From Tetrapyrgos nigripes (Eukaryota > Basidiomycota > Agaricomycetes > Agaricales > Campanellaceae): 64,000 nt of DNA. Where the stretch lies: NCBI GenBank assembly GCA_013368315.1, contig JAACJM010000323.1, positions 1 to 64,000 on the forward strand, written 5' to 3'. Positions 11,125 through 21,491 of the stretch are shown one piece after another; the stretch's first letter is position 1, and every line of letters begins with the position of its first letter. The position numbers were made by a program, and so were the translations under genes. The notes under the pieces were generated by a model. The model saw nothing but the letters and a program-made list of their open reading frames with translations, searched no databases and was not told where the DNA came from.

Positions 11125-13800
11125 AGACCTGCTATTGTTTAGCTACTGTAGTACTACTTCATAGCTGAGCGTATGAACACTGATAATATTAGGTACTTTC
11201 AGATATTATTTGACCAACAAAATAGGGTTGACACTAAGATTCAATATCATTTTCATCAGTACTGGAGGTATCTAAGCGTAGCAAGTCATAGCGAGTCATA
11301 ACACATAGATCAACTATAATAGCCAGAATTACTCCGGGACCGTTTTCCTGATGCAGAATATTATGGTTCGGCAATTCGGTAGTTCACATGGATTGAAGTG
11401 AAGTACGCAAATATGTAAATATAAGATGAGGATGTCCAGTGACTCTCGTTAAAGAGCCAGCCTCAGTAAGTACTTTGATGAAGTGGGTGCGGGCCAGCGC
11501 TAACTCACCGGCGTCTCTGCGCAGGCGGATCGTGTGGGAGGGTGGCACATTGACTCAAGATATACACTCCTGTCGCAAGAATCATCGACTTTTTCATGAG
11601 TGAAGGAAGTATAAACGTCAATACTTGTACACTTTCAAAATTCCACTCGTCTTTCCGAGTTATTCTTTACAGATAGCCATCGCATTGGGCGGACTTGCGA
11701 TCCCTCCTGGATCCTCCAGCCATGTTCAAGTTCTGAAGTGTAAAGAAAAAGGTGAACCTGTTCAGCCTGTGGCAAGTCTCTGCCAAGGTTTCCAAATCCA
11801 GGAATTCCACTGATCATCGCAAGAATCAGTATGCATTCGAAAGAAACTTGAATCCAACCAAACTCACCCAAACTCTGCCCCCTATTATAGATTAGCTCCC
11901 ACAATGTACATCGTGGGTTTTCAACACCATTTCGTCCATTTCTCTACGACCGCTCATCGGATCATCTTAAAAGTTGCAGATTCGGATTCCTACGCATCGA
12001 AAGCATACGGGCGTAACAAGAACGTACTGGGCGCTTTCTAATTAGGTTATGAGGACGTATTTTACAAAGTTATGTTTTTGCTTACACTGTTCTACACCTT
12101 TTTGGACAACCCTCCAGAACGGCTGATCGGACTGCCTTAAAACTTAAATATTCAGATTCCCAGACGTCGAAAACATCTGGGCGTAACTTTTGTCTAAGTC
12201 CCCAGCCCTAACCCAGCCACTGTTTTTGCTATGCAACCTCAAACCTCATATTTTCTCACATCCGAAAATCTTTCTGCATGGATAGATATCAAAGCGACAA
12301 GCGCCCACCTTATGTAGGGTGTCAAAATGTTGCTTATAATCCCTAGTAGCAGAATCATAAGTCGATAGGGCCGTAGCTCATCAACATCTTGAATAACACG
12401 CTTGCCTTTAGTCCATTCCCTAGTTTTAGCCACCCACCCGTCAACTCCATATTGTACTCCACTCCTACGAGCGCCCACCCTCTATGGGGTGTCAATACAT
12501 TCCATTTCATCACCAAAACTTGGTTCTGTGTCCAGCTATACCCTAGCTCATTGCCTTCACGCATGCTCGACCAGTTGGTGATTTTTGTAGGTAAAAAAGT
12601 ATCACTAAAGATATATACCAAGACGACACCACCGAGTTCATCCATGCCGCGTGAGGGACCTGTGATTGTCACACGCTCAGAGAAAGCCCCTGGATGAGCG
12701 GCAGCTGCCACCTCAACAAGACTCCGACAGCAAGACATAGGCAAAAATCTGGATGGTTGGGGACAATGTCAGTCGAATATTCGGGTTTATGTGCTGGGAA
12801 ATTGCCAAGTAATATTGCTTGGCGAAAGGGGAGACTTTGGACTGGAGGCAAGCTAAACGGTTAATGGTACGTCTCTCGCCTTTACCCTGGATAACACCGA
12901 GCTGATTGATCTTGGTGGTGACAGAGATAGGATCAGACCATGTAGACCTGGTCCTCCAGGTGAGTATTTCACCTACATCAACACCATGGAGCAATTGCAG
13001 CATACTCATTCCAATGCTCAAGTACACCTACCACCGCTAGGAACCAGGGAAATCAGTGTTGCGTTTGGCTTTGGACCGTCAGTAGAGTAGACTAGCTTAC
13101 GCGTAGATTACCTAATACAATCAATCTTTTCTCCTTTCTTTCATCGTCCGTCCGACGTCGTCTGTGCCCTCGTGTCCCCGCTTGCGCACCGTCCTTCGTG
13201 AGACCATTTCCTTTGTCTCGCACCGATACCAGCTCTCAACAATCAATTGAGAAGACGAATTCCACGTCTAGATGGATATATGCTACCACTCCACCGGGAC
13301 AGTAAAGTACGAGAGTCTTTTCGGTTCAGTCACTTGTCTTCCCAGTCGCTTCTCGATGTATCGCCCTTCAAGACTACTCCGAGAATCAGATCGATACGCT
13401 TCACATGAAGAATCTTCTCTACTTGGGTGAAAATTGCTACTTGACGACAGCACGCTCTGAAGCTGGGCGCTGTCCTGTACATGAAGCAGAGACCTACGAG
13501 ACGCATACGACGATTCGTAGTAATCTTGATTATCATCAGTGCATCCTGCTCTTCACCTGATGTTAGGCCTTTCTAACCCTCTGAACACGATGGTTGGGTT
13601 TGCAAAGCGTTCACATGCTGTCCGAATCCGATCTGGCCGGTTCTCACCACCGTTCCTGTTTTTAGTAGCGTTTTTAGTAGTACTCAATGTACTTAGATGA
13701 ATAAAAATTTATTTGCACGCTTCACCGGTATATAGTCTATTACAGAGTGTCCAGGAGAATTTGATTAAAGCTATCCTAAGTTAAAGTTCTGCCTCATCAT
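11125..13800. other. No recognisable gene; degenerate repeats
   Basis: Short frames such as minus 12744-12355 and plus 12389-12697 show no familiar domain. The region contains two sets of diverged direct repeats with a spacing of about 168 bp (see the repeat entry at 11949-12510). The stretch 13130-13560 is CpG-rich with a short minus frame (13536-13330) that I cannot assign. Confidence 0.35.
11949..12510. repeat. Degenerate direct repeats, about 168-bp spacing
   Basis: Blocks at about 11949-12018 and 12116-12187 share CGGCT.ATCGGA.T.CCTTAAAA, then A.ATTC.GATTCC, then CGTCGAAA.CAT.CGGGCGTAAC. A second pair at about 12298-12335 and 12468-12503 shares GCGCCCACC followed by GGGTGTCAA. Spacings are 167 and 169 bp, suggesting remnants of a tandem array. 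Confidence 0.45.
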
Positions 13801-13834
13801 CATGTTGGGTAAGTACTAGTACTACTTCTACATT

Positions 13835-14660
13835 GCAATATGAACGCGTAAGTCGTTCATGTTGTATAAAGTTAAACACTATAAGTACTCTACTGCATGA
13901 ACGACTTGGTCGCTCATGCAGTATTGCATTCTCTGTAACCATAAGTGCATGGATCATAAGAACACTCAAAGCGTTCACTGGGTCCGTGCACATCTGGACG
14001 GCCAAAGCGTCAGATGTTTGGTAGGTGAGACAAAAACTTGTAAGTATTGCAATGGCTTGAGCGTCGTAGGTTGTATCTAGCTACAACTTGCGATGCTCAA
14101 GTCGTCTTAGGTTGTATCTAGCTACAACTTGCGACGCTCAAGTTGTCATCAGTTGTATCTACGTAACTTGTGACGCTCAAGCCGTCGTTACGAGGCCCTT
14201 TAGGGTCTCGTTCTTATAACATGACGCTCCCGCGCGTGGCTGTGCTGAATAGGTCTACCGGTTTCCGGTGTCATTTGATCACCGTAACCGGTCACCGGCT
14301 GTTGCCGAAAAGCGCGTGGTCCTTTGCAACAACGCCCATCATCGATTCATCCTTCATCCATACACTTCGCTGCTCACCATCTATGAAGATAATAACAACG
14401 TCGTTATTTGCTTATATTAAGTATGGATGAAACCTTGGACCTCGTTACTGCCACGCGAAGCGGTGGCCCACATCCCCTTCATACATTGTATCTAGGTAGA
14501 ACATGAATACTATGAATTTAACTACTGTGCACACAGCATGAACTACTTGAGCGTCCAGCTGTGTGTTACTCAAAATCTCAATCAGGTCAATATAAGTACT
14601 CTGCGCGCAGCATGAACAATTTGAGCGTCCAGATGCGAGTTGGACTCCAATTCCACAAAA
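13835..14660. repeat. Cluster of palindromic repeats around TGAGCGTC / GAACGACTT
   Basis: Units at about 14057-14100, 14101-14150 and 14151-14180 each fold back. Each has TTGAGCGTCG, then GGTTGTA, a TCTAGC loop, then TACAACTT and GCGACGCTCAA. Related words recur on both sides: ATGAACGCGTAAGTCGTTCAT (split by one base, 13850), TGAACGACTTGGTCGCTCAT (13906), and CATGAACTACTTGAGCGTC with CATGAACAATTTGAGCGTC (14540-14630). A further imperfect hairpin, ACCGGTTTCCGGTG with CACCGTAACCGGT, lies at about 14257-14296. Confidence 0.6.
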
Positions 14661-14909
14661 AAAGAATACTATCAATGTAAGTCAATCCCAGAAAAAAGTC
14701 TGAAGTGAAAATACAATCAAGCCAAGTGCAGACACATTTCTCTCCTGTCTCTCCTCTTCCCCTCCCTTAGCCAAACCCTGGCCAAAGCCTGCCCCTCCCC
14801 TACCCAAAGCCTGCCCAACCCCCTGCCCCTCCTCTAGCCAAATCTCTCACTACAAGTTCCTCTTTGGGAGGGTAAGTTCTTGTGTCCTTGTATGTCTGTC
14901 TAAGTTAAG

Positions 14910-15205
14910 TAGGAGCATCCAAGTGGGAACACTGTATTTCCAAGTAGTCTAAGTACAGATGTATGAGTAGTAAAGTCCAAGTAGAGGTGTGCCAGTAGGA
15001 ATGCATGTCCAAGTAAGTGTGTCCAAGTAGGCATGGTAAGTATGCATATCCAAGTAGTCCAGGTAGGAATGTTCAAGTAGGCGTGGTAAGTATGCATATC
15101 CAAGTTAGCTTGTCCAAGTAGGCATCTCCAAGTAAGTGTGTCCAAGTAGGCATGTCCAAGCACACGTGTCCAAGTAGTCGTGTCCAAGTAGTCGTGAAAT
15201 GGGAA
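14910..15205. repeat. Minisatellite, core CCAAGTAG
   Basis: More than ten irregular copies of (G)TCCAAGTAGG.A, with longer repeats containing CATGGTAAGTATGCATATCC. The apparent minus-strand protein here is only a translation of the repeat. Confidence 0.7.
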
Positions 15206-15269
15206 CCTCCAAAGCAACTCTGTCAAAGTTCTGTCTCTCCAATCCAAACCCTGTTAAACTCCAAGTCCA

Positions 15270-15405
15270 ACCTGCCCCTCACCCCTACCCAAACCCTGCC
15301 CCCTGCCCCCCTGCCTCTTGCCCCTTGCACCCTGCCCCCTGCCCCCTGCTCTCTGCCCCCTGCACCCTGCATCCTGCCCCCTGCCCCCTACCCCCCTAGG
15401 GTAGA
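15270..15405. repeat. C-rich simple repeat, core CCCTGCC
   Basis: Irregular CCCTGCC/CCCTGCACC units, preceded by similar C-rich words at 14750-14850. Low complexity, non-coding. Confidence 0.65.
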
Positions 15406-15863
15406 CCCCTACTCGACCCTAGGAAACCCATAGTAACCCTAACCGTCTTTTCGTCTCCTCGCATCTCAAGACAAGCTGAGACAAAGCAACTGTTCAGCAA
15501 TGGTCCCAGCATATAATCTGCACACAGATGATCACTCTTAATGCAATCAACGTCTTTGTCCCCAATCAGCAAGGAATATTCTCTGTGAATATTTCCCTCG
15601 ATATCCCAATATCCATTAAAGCGAAGTGTAAACGCCTCACTTTTGGACAGAGATTCATAAGTCAAATTAGTCCACACATAAGAGTATAGCATCGGAAAGG
15701 TTTTGAACTCCACCAAGCCTTCAGCAGAGATTGAGGCCCCTGGTGGCGGTCGAGAGCAAACAAAGTGCTGTGCAGAAGGGAGAAGGGAGACAACGTGCTT
15801 GCGATCATCGTTAAGTCTGGTTCTGCTCTTTCTAAGAATTGATTCCTCTCTGACAGTGATCAA
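15396..15863 (-). CDS. Hypothetical protein, possibly one exon
   Basis: A 155-codon minus-strand frame with balanced composition (for example FNGYWDIEGNIHREYSLLIGD and DCIKSDHLCADYMLGPLLNSC) adjoins the C-rich repeat at its 3' end. The last residues run into that low-complexity DNA, so the true C-terminus may differ. Upstream, 16127-15933 has another open minus-strand piece that could be a further exon. I recognise no family; it may be a gene fragment. Confidence 0.3.
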   Translation of the reverse strand: MITVREESILRKSRTRLNDDRKHVVSLLPSAQHFVCSRPPPGASISAEGLVEFKTFPMLYSYVWTNLTYESLSKSEAFTLRFNGYWDIEGNIHREYSLLIGDKDVDCIKSDHLCADYMLGPLLNSCFVSACLEMRGDEKTVRVTMGFLGSSRGLP

Positions 15864-18600
15864 GAGAGGGGGTTGCAGGTTGCAGGACTACTAGTGATGG
15901 GTCATACCGGTCGTAATAACCTCCAGTTGTCCTCAGGAGACATACAGACACATAACTGCTATCGCTTGTTTGACAGTGTAGAGATGCAGCGAGGACATCG
16001 GAATCGTATGGTTCAAGAGGAAGATGGATATGAAGACCATTGTTATTGAACGAATAGGATGATAGACTGTTGCCGATAATGGCACCAGTTTCAGACGCCT
16101 GAACCCGACCAGAATATCTGCACTCATATGGAGATCTGGCTAGTAGTCCCCGTCAAGGGGGAGGCAGATCGGATAACCGGCACATAGGGTAGGGGGCAAG
16201 GGGGGGGGTCATGTCAGCCAACTGTGTGGCTAGGGAGGTGTTATAAAGATCCTGATCAACTGGACAAGTGCTGGTCCAAGTTTGATGTGTGTTCCAGGGT
16301 GTTCTGTAGCGAGTAATCGAGAATTTATAACCTGAAAAAGAGAATCCGTCTCGGGCAAGTCTCAGGGTTCGTGTCTTATCTCTAATCTCTTATCTGTATT
16401 ACCTAAGGAATTTAAGTATCTTATCTAATAGATATACCTAATATAGAAGGAGGAGGGAGGGGGGGGTACTCTGTGTAGTGCCAAAAAATTTTTTGACCCT
16501 ATGTATGTTATTTCCATCCCACCCCCCCTTGAAAAAAGGTGGAGGGGAAACCAGTTAGTAACTAGTTATAACTAGTTATAATAGGTTACATTCTGTTACT
16601 AGTTAAATACTGTGGGAGGCGTAACTGTATTTAACTGGTTGGAGCCTTACATGATGGTCGCGACTGTGACCAGATGAGTGCTTGACGAGTGCCAATGAAC
16701 AGGCATGGGAGTTTGAACCCATGGAAAAGCTTTGAGGGGTTGCTCTGAAACGACATAAATTAACTCAGCCTAAAGGCCTCGCAACCATCAAAATTTCCAT
16801 TCCCGAATGATCGACAATGATTCTCTCCTGTCCGTATGTCCCCGATGCATTGGAATACCTTCGAGAATGTCCTCGAGTGACCTCCGTGTAAACGGGCAAG
16901 TCCTCTTTGCAGCATAACATCTCAAACATCAGCAAAATACCGGGTCCTTCTATTCCTTCTATGGCTAGACGTATAGAAGGAATAGAAGAATAGAAAGTGT
17001 TCTATGGGTAGAGGTACATGACTATTCGATAGACGACCTTCTATTCTAATAGACATTGTTCTATTGACGTCTATACACTGGTCTATACATGTATACATAG
17101 CTTCTAAAGACGCAGTCAAACTCATTGGTAAATCTGAAATTCCTACCTGCCCAATAACCAAAACCTTTATGGTCAAGACGACGTCTTCTGTGTAGTTGCA
17201 CATGTACAAGCGGCCCTTGATGCTTGATGCTCCGAAGGATCTGAAAAACGACTTTATTAGACAGACACGTAAAACACGAAAAAGAAACGCACGGAGTTAC
17301 CACCTTGGAGTCACCTGGATGTAGATGGGACTCCTTAATCACTTTGCACAGTCAAGAGTCAGAAAGGGACTCACCAAGTCCCTCATTATCCCATCGCGTG
17401 AGCTGTTCCTGTGCACAATAATTGAGTATACATATGAGACGGCAGTGAGTAAACGTCTGACTAACCGAGAGCCATACGTTATAGAAAAACAGTAATCTCG
17501 TTGCAGAATTCCAGAAAGACTAGGACAAATCAGACGAAGTGAGCACTTTGAAGACGGCAGACATTGGGTAGGGATTTCACAGATCGTTGAAGTGAGTGGG
17601 AGCTAGAACAACCAAGTATTGTGAAGCACAGGATGGAAATTGAAGGACATCGTAGTTTGTTGAAAAGTTGGCCATGCCAGCGTGTCCAGTGTATCCGACA
17701 CGATCACATTTTGCATGATTTACGCCATTCACTCCGAGAGACATGGGATTGTTGAGAATGCCGTAGACAGGAGTAGGGACTCAGACTTGATAAACATTGA
17801 GGGCACAGCGAGGACGTGGACGAGGTTGAAGTTGGGGTGGGCCGAAAAAGTCAACATGCGTGACCATGCTGTAGCCGAGACGATAACGCCATTTCACGCA
17901 ATTGCACGTCATCCGACGTCATTCTACCATTACCCGCCTCCGCAGTCCAAAGCTGCCCCGCCCCCGAATCTCCCTTGTGCGCACGCCCTCGCACCCATAA
18001 TTCAGAATCCTCTTCATCCTGAGGCAAACACAGCATTAGCAGCCTGTAGTAGCGTAGTACAAGGTATTACATACATGCTTCTCAACGTTTTTATAATATC
18101 TATCGGCATGCATGAAAATTTCCCTTTAGCCCAGCAAAGAAGGTAATCAAGACAGAGATAGACGAATAGACCAATGGATAGAAAAAGACGCGAGCGGAGT
18201 AGACATAGATGCGTGCGGAATAGACATAGACGGGGATAGACTGAGCCGGAATAGAGATAGACGTGGATAAATAGATGATAGCAGCGATAGACCCGGATAG
18301 ACCAACCCGGTATTTTGCTGATGAAGGTCTCGAATTTTGGCGGCGCCAGCGGAAACCGGCTAAAAAGGGCTCCAGTAATTTGCCAAAACACTGATGTGTA
18401 GGTTCCTGTACCTGACTGAACTTATCATCGAGTCGTTGATATGCGACAACTTGAAAGGAACAGTGTCGAGTATTCTGGGGCACAAATCTCCGTGGTGACA
18501 CTAGGTTTCGGAAGATATAAGTGTCTAGCTGCAGTTTCGTTTCCATAGTACTAGTTCAGCGTCTATCTAGAGGGATCAGATCCAGACAGGTCATGAATTC
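15864..18600. other. Gene-poor stretch
   Basis: Contains a G-run (16200-16208), an AAAAAATTTTTTGACCC motif near 16488 that recurs elsewhere in the window, and TAACTAG words near 16555-16610. Near 16970-17095 there are dense CTAT/TATAG words. A plus frame at 17682-18146 and minus frames at 17342-16922 and 18546-18014 show no recognisable domain; splice-like signals occur, but I cannot support a gene. Confidence 0.35.
18150..18305. repeat. Degenerate GATAGAC-type tandem repeat
   Basis: At least eight irregular copies of (G)GATAGAC / AATAGACATAGA within 150 bp. Similar words occur at 16970-17095 and, more diverged, at 48960-49350. Confidence 0.5.
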
Positions 18601-18662
18601 TTCTCTGGCCATATATCAAGAGCCTGCTCAGACTCAGTCAGGCTCTCCACTTTCCCTTCAAT

Positions 18663-20165
18663 ATGCCTCTAGAAGCTATGCCACCAAGTTTGAGCTCTGA
18701 GGACGTATTCGGTGGCGTCAAAAAGAAACAAACTCTTTTGTTGCGGCATCGTGCCAGACTAATCACCTTTCTCATTTGTCTCACGATCGTCATCCTAACT
18801 GGCGTAGCGATTGTGTTCGCCGTCAATCTCAGTGGGCCCACCACCGATAGAGCTATTTACGAAGGTGCTGGGAATCGAGATGGGGTGAGGGACATCTAGC
18901 TGCACTTCTCGTCAACTACCTGACTTCTTTTAAACAGCTGGTATTCGCTGGACACGTATTCAACATTGACATGAAGCAGAGGCAGCTGTCGATTTATTGG
19001 GAGCCAGCCGGCTGTGGCTCATTCTACAACAGAACAGAGATTGCTTACTCTCTCGAAAACAGCGGCACCGTTGATAACTGCGGAAGAATAAGGATGCCAG
19101 TCAATGTCTATATCAACGGGTAAGGCTTCTACCTTTTATGGAGCCAGAGACACTGGTCAGACTGATTTCTTCTTCGATCACAGCCAAGATCAGCCAGTAT
19201 GGGCTTACAACCCTTCCCAGGATGCACTGGGCTCTGTCGGCCGCTCAAATACGTGAGTTTACTCCTCTCTTTACTTCCGACGACACAGCTGAAAACCCAG
19301 AACAGTATTCCAGCTCTACGAGGTTTCATCGTGTCTGTCCCCATATCAATTTACACCTACGCTCTGCCATTGCGAGCAAACCAGTACGTGACTCAAGAGT
19401 TCCTCCACCCTTTCGGGGTCTGGGAAACCAAACAAACCTATCTCGCTCTATCCCCCTCTTCTGCCGGTAATTTTGCCATGTCAGACAACACCACTGCTTT
19501 CCAAGCACTTCCCATACTGAAAATGTCAGTCGTCGACTCCACCGATGATTTTGTTCCTACCAAAAGCTTCGCAGCCCCTGTGTTAAACGCACGAGTTCCC
19601 CTTCCGAACGGTACCTGGACAGATGAAGCTTATGTGCTAATGACGACGATTAAGTATAGCCTTTTAGCGAGGGTTTTCTGCATGGCCATCTTTTCTATCA
19701 ACTGGTTATTGACCATTCTTGTCATGGGTCTCACTATCAAAGTGCTGTTTCATTGGAAAAGAACTCGTCGTCGCCGCACTGGTGTCAAGCAAGACTCGAC
19801 TGTGTTGCTATTTCCCATCACTGTCATTTTCTCAATTCCACAGTTGAGGGCGCTTTTCGTTGGTGATCCCGCCTTTGGTGAGTATTTTTGGAGTACTCTA
19901 GACAGATTCTGACCAGTGACGGTCATTAATGCTCTATGAATACTACAGGTATTCTACTTGGTACGAATCCTCTCTTCAGTTCCAGGGTACTGTAACTGAA
20001 CTTGCGATACTTAATGCAGATGCCGTCGGCATTCTTCTCCAGATCATTATCGTGTCACTGTGTGGAGGAGTGCTGTTGATCGTTCTGAATAAGCAGCTTC
20101 CTGAAGAAACTTTGGGACCTGAGTCTGAACCGGCAGTGGGACACGAAACGGGGAAAATAGACTGA
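18663..20165 (+). CDS. Multi-pass membrane protein, DUF4436-like
   Basis: Seven exons can be joined with GT..AG introns: 18663-18884, 18938-19119, 19184-19252, 19301-19322, 19385-19877, 19949-19960 and 20020-20165. They keep one frame and give about 381 residues. A transmembrane helix lies near residues 38-60 (LITFLICLTIVILTGVAIVF). An extracellular or luminal region follows (YWEPAGCGSF, N-glycosylation-like NRT and NTT). Then come helices at YSLLARVFCMAIFSINWLLT, a basic loop KRTRRRR, LLFPITVIFSIPQLRALF and GILLDAVGILLQIIIVSLCGG. The pattern of an N-terminal helix, a beta-rich domain and a C-terminal bundle ending FG..LD..G matches basidiomycete DUF4436 proteins as I remember them. Unusual points are a 22-bp exon and a 12-bp exon. 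Function of the family is unknown. The first ATG was chosen; a second one lies five codons on. Confidence 0.6.
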
Positions 20166-20800
20166 GCTGAAGTTTTGTAACATTGTACCATACTAGTGCC
20201 ATGAACTTATGAAAAATCCGGTTGGTGAAACCTGTTGAGCAATGATCTCTGAAGTTTGGGACAAGATCGAAGAGCCGCCGAAGGATTATGTTACAACTTA
20301 CTTACATTGTGCGAGTGTATTGGGACTGGGGCCCTAATAATCACGCTTCAACCACCACCACTGCTCCTCTTTACTCCCGTATTCAAGCCAACGCCAGCGA
20401 CGATATGCATGGGTTCCCATTGAGAACCTTGAAGAGGCAATATCATCTAACCCGATGGATTTTAGGCAGAAAGGGAATAGTTACAGAAGCGAGCCGTGGC
20501 CGGTGTTTGAGGTGCGCTCAACGTAAGAAGAAGATTTGATAGAGCTCTGCCATGGAAATGCTGCGCAGTGATTTGACTCTAGCCGTCGTATCGGTTCTAT
20601 TCAGGTATAGACGCTCTATGGATCTCTGGGAGTCTTGCCAGTGTTCCGACGCCGATATAGTGTAGGTTCTACATTGTCTGCACCCGCTTCTGTCGGAAAT
20701 CCGTGCCTTTATACTCATCTCTCAGAATCCCATACAGTGGGATTTATCTATGCGGCTGCTTATACGCCACTGTTTCCAGAGATGATCTTACCACTAATGA
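20166..20800. other. No supported gene
   Basis: Small frames on both strands only. Part of the minus strand may be decayed 3' sequence of the membrane protein gene split by the copia element, but I cannot align it residue by residue. Confidence 0.35.
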
Positions 20801-21158
20801 TTCAATCATAACGATGGCGAAGATGACATAAGGTAGGATCAAAATCTGTTCTCCCCTGTCAAAAGGCTGAAATGAGATAGAACATCACCCACCATCAAGT
20901 TCCAGAATCTTTCTCCCTTGATTCTTTTTCCAGTCAGGCTGGTGTAGACGTTGAAGTAAAGCTAAACGACAGCGATCAGTACTCAAGGTAAAGATGAAGA
21001 TTCGCGCATTTTTACTTGAACGACTAAGCATAATGTCGCCGAAGAAGCGCTGAAAATAATACGAATTAGTATCCTGGATGTATAGTAATATATCGGAACT
21101 CACAAGGGAGGGGCAGCATATGTCAAAGACGACTGTGTCAGACATAACGCAAAGGGAG

Positions 21159-21163
21159 GCTCA
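21159..21163. repeat. Target-site duplication GCTCA (left)
   Basis: GCTCA directly precedes the 5' LTR and recurs at 26201-26205 directly after the 3' LTR. Confidence 0.9.
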
Positions 21164-21398
21164 TGTTGGAATTTAATGATAATGATCATATTACTAAGCT
21201 ACTACGCATACGGCAATCAATCAAGTACTGCGGACATACGGTCAAATGATCATACGGATATACTTAGACTATTTATATTATTATACTACTCTGATTAATG
21301 ATATATACTTGAGAGTCAAGCGAGATACGTTCGCACGCTCTTACCCCCACTTTGTGACTCTCACTAAGACTATTCGCTAAGATAACCTAAGTCTATTA
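21164..21398 (+). repeat. Copia 5' LTR
   Basis: 235 bp, starting TGTTGGAATTT and ending GTCTATTA. The right end is TA rather than the usual CA, but the flanking 5-bp duplication fixes both borders. Confidence 0.93.
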
Positions 21399-21410
21399 GG
21401 TTATGGGCCC
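21399..21410 (+). promoter_or_regulatory. Primer binding site, half initiator tRNA-Met
   Basis: GGTTATGGGCCC begins directly after the LTR. It is complementary to the anticodon-arm region (GGGCCCAUAACC) of eukaryotic initiator tRNA-Met, not to a tRNA 3' end. Copia of Drosophila and some other copia-group elements use such a cleaved half-tRNA primer. Confidence 0.75.
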
Positions 21411-21491
21411 CGCCTAGCTTGCTATAACTCCGATAAACACTTGTTCTACTCTGCTTTACTCTCTACTCGTACTCTGTTCTTGGACTAGTAT

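Noticed and set aside
14900..15247. 115-codon frame with repeated LDT/TWT residues
   Set aside because: It is only the translation of the CCAAGTAG minisatellite.
15404..15440. CCCTAA-like words resembling telomeric repeat
   Set aside because: Only isolated single units next to C-rich simple sequence; no array.
16690..16735. tRNA B-box-like word GGGAGTTTG AACCC
   Set aside because: No matching A box or cloverleaf could be formed around it.
17682..18146. 154-codon plus-strand frame
   Set aside because: No domain, no convincing splice partners, and it runs into the GATAGAC repeat.
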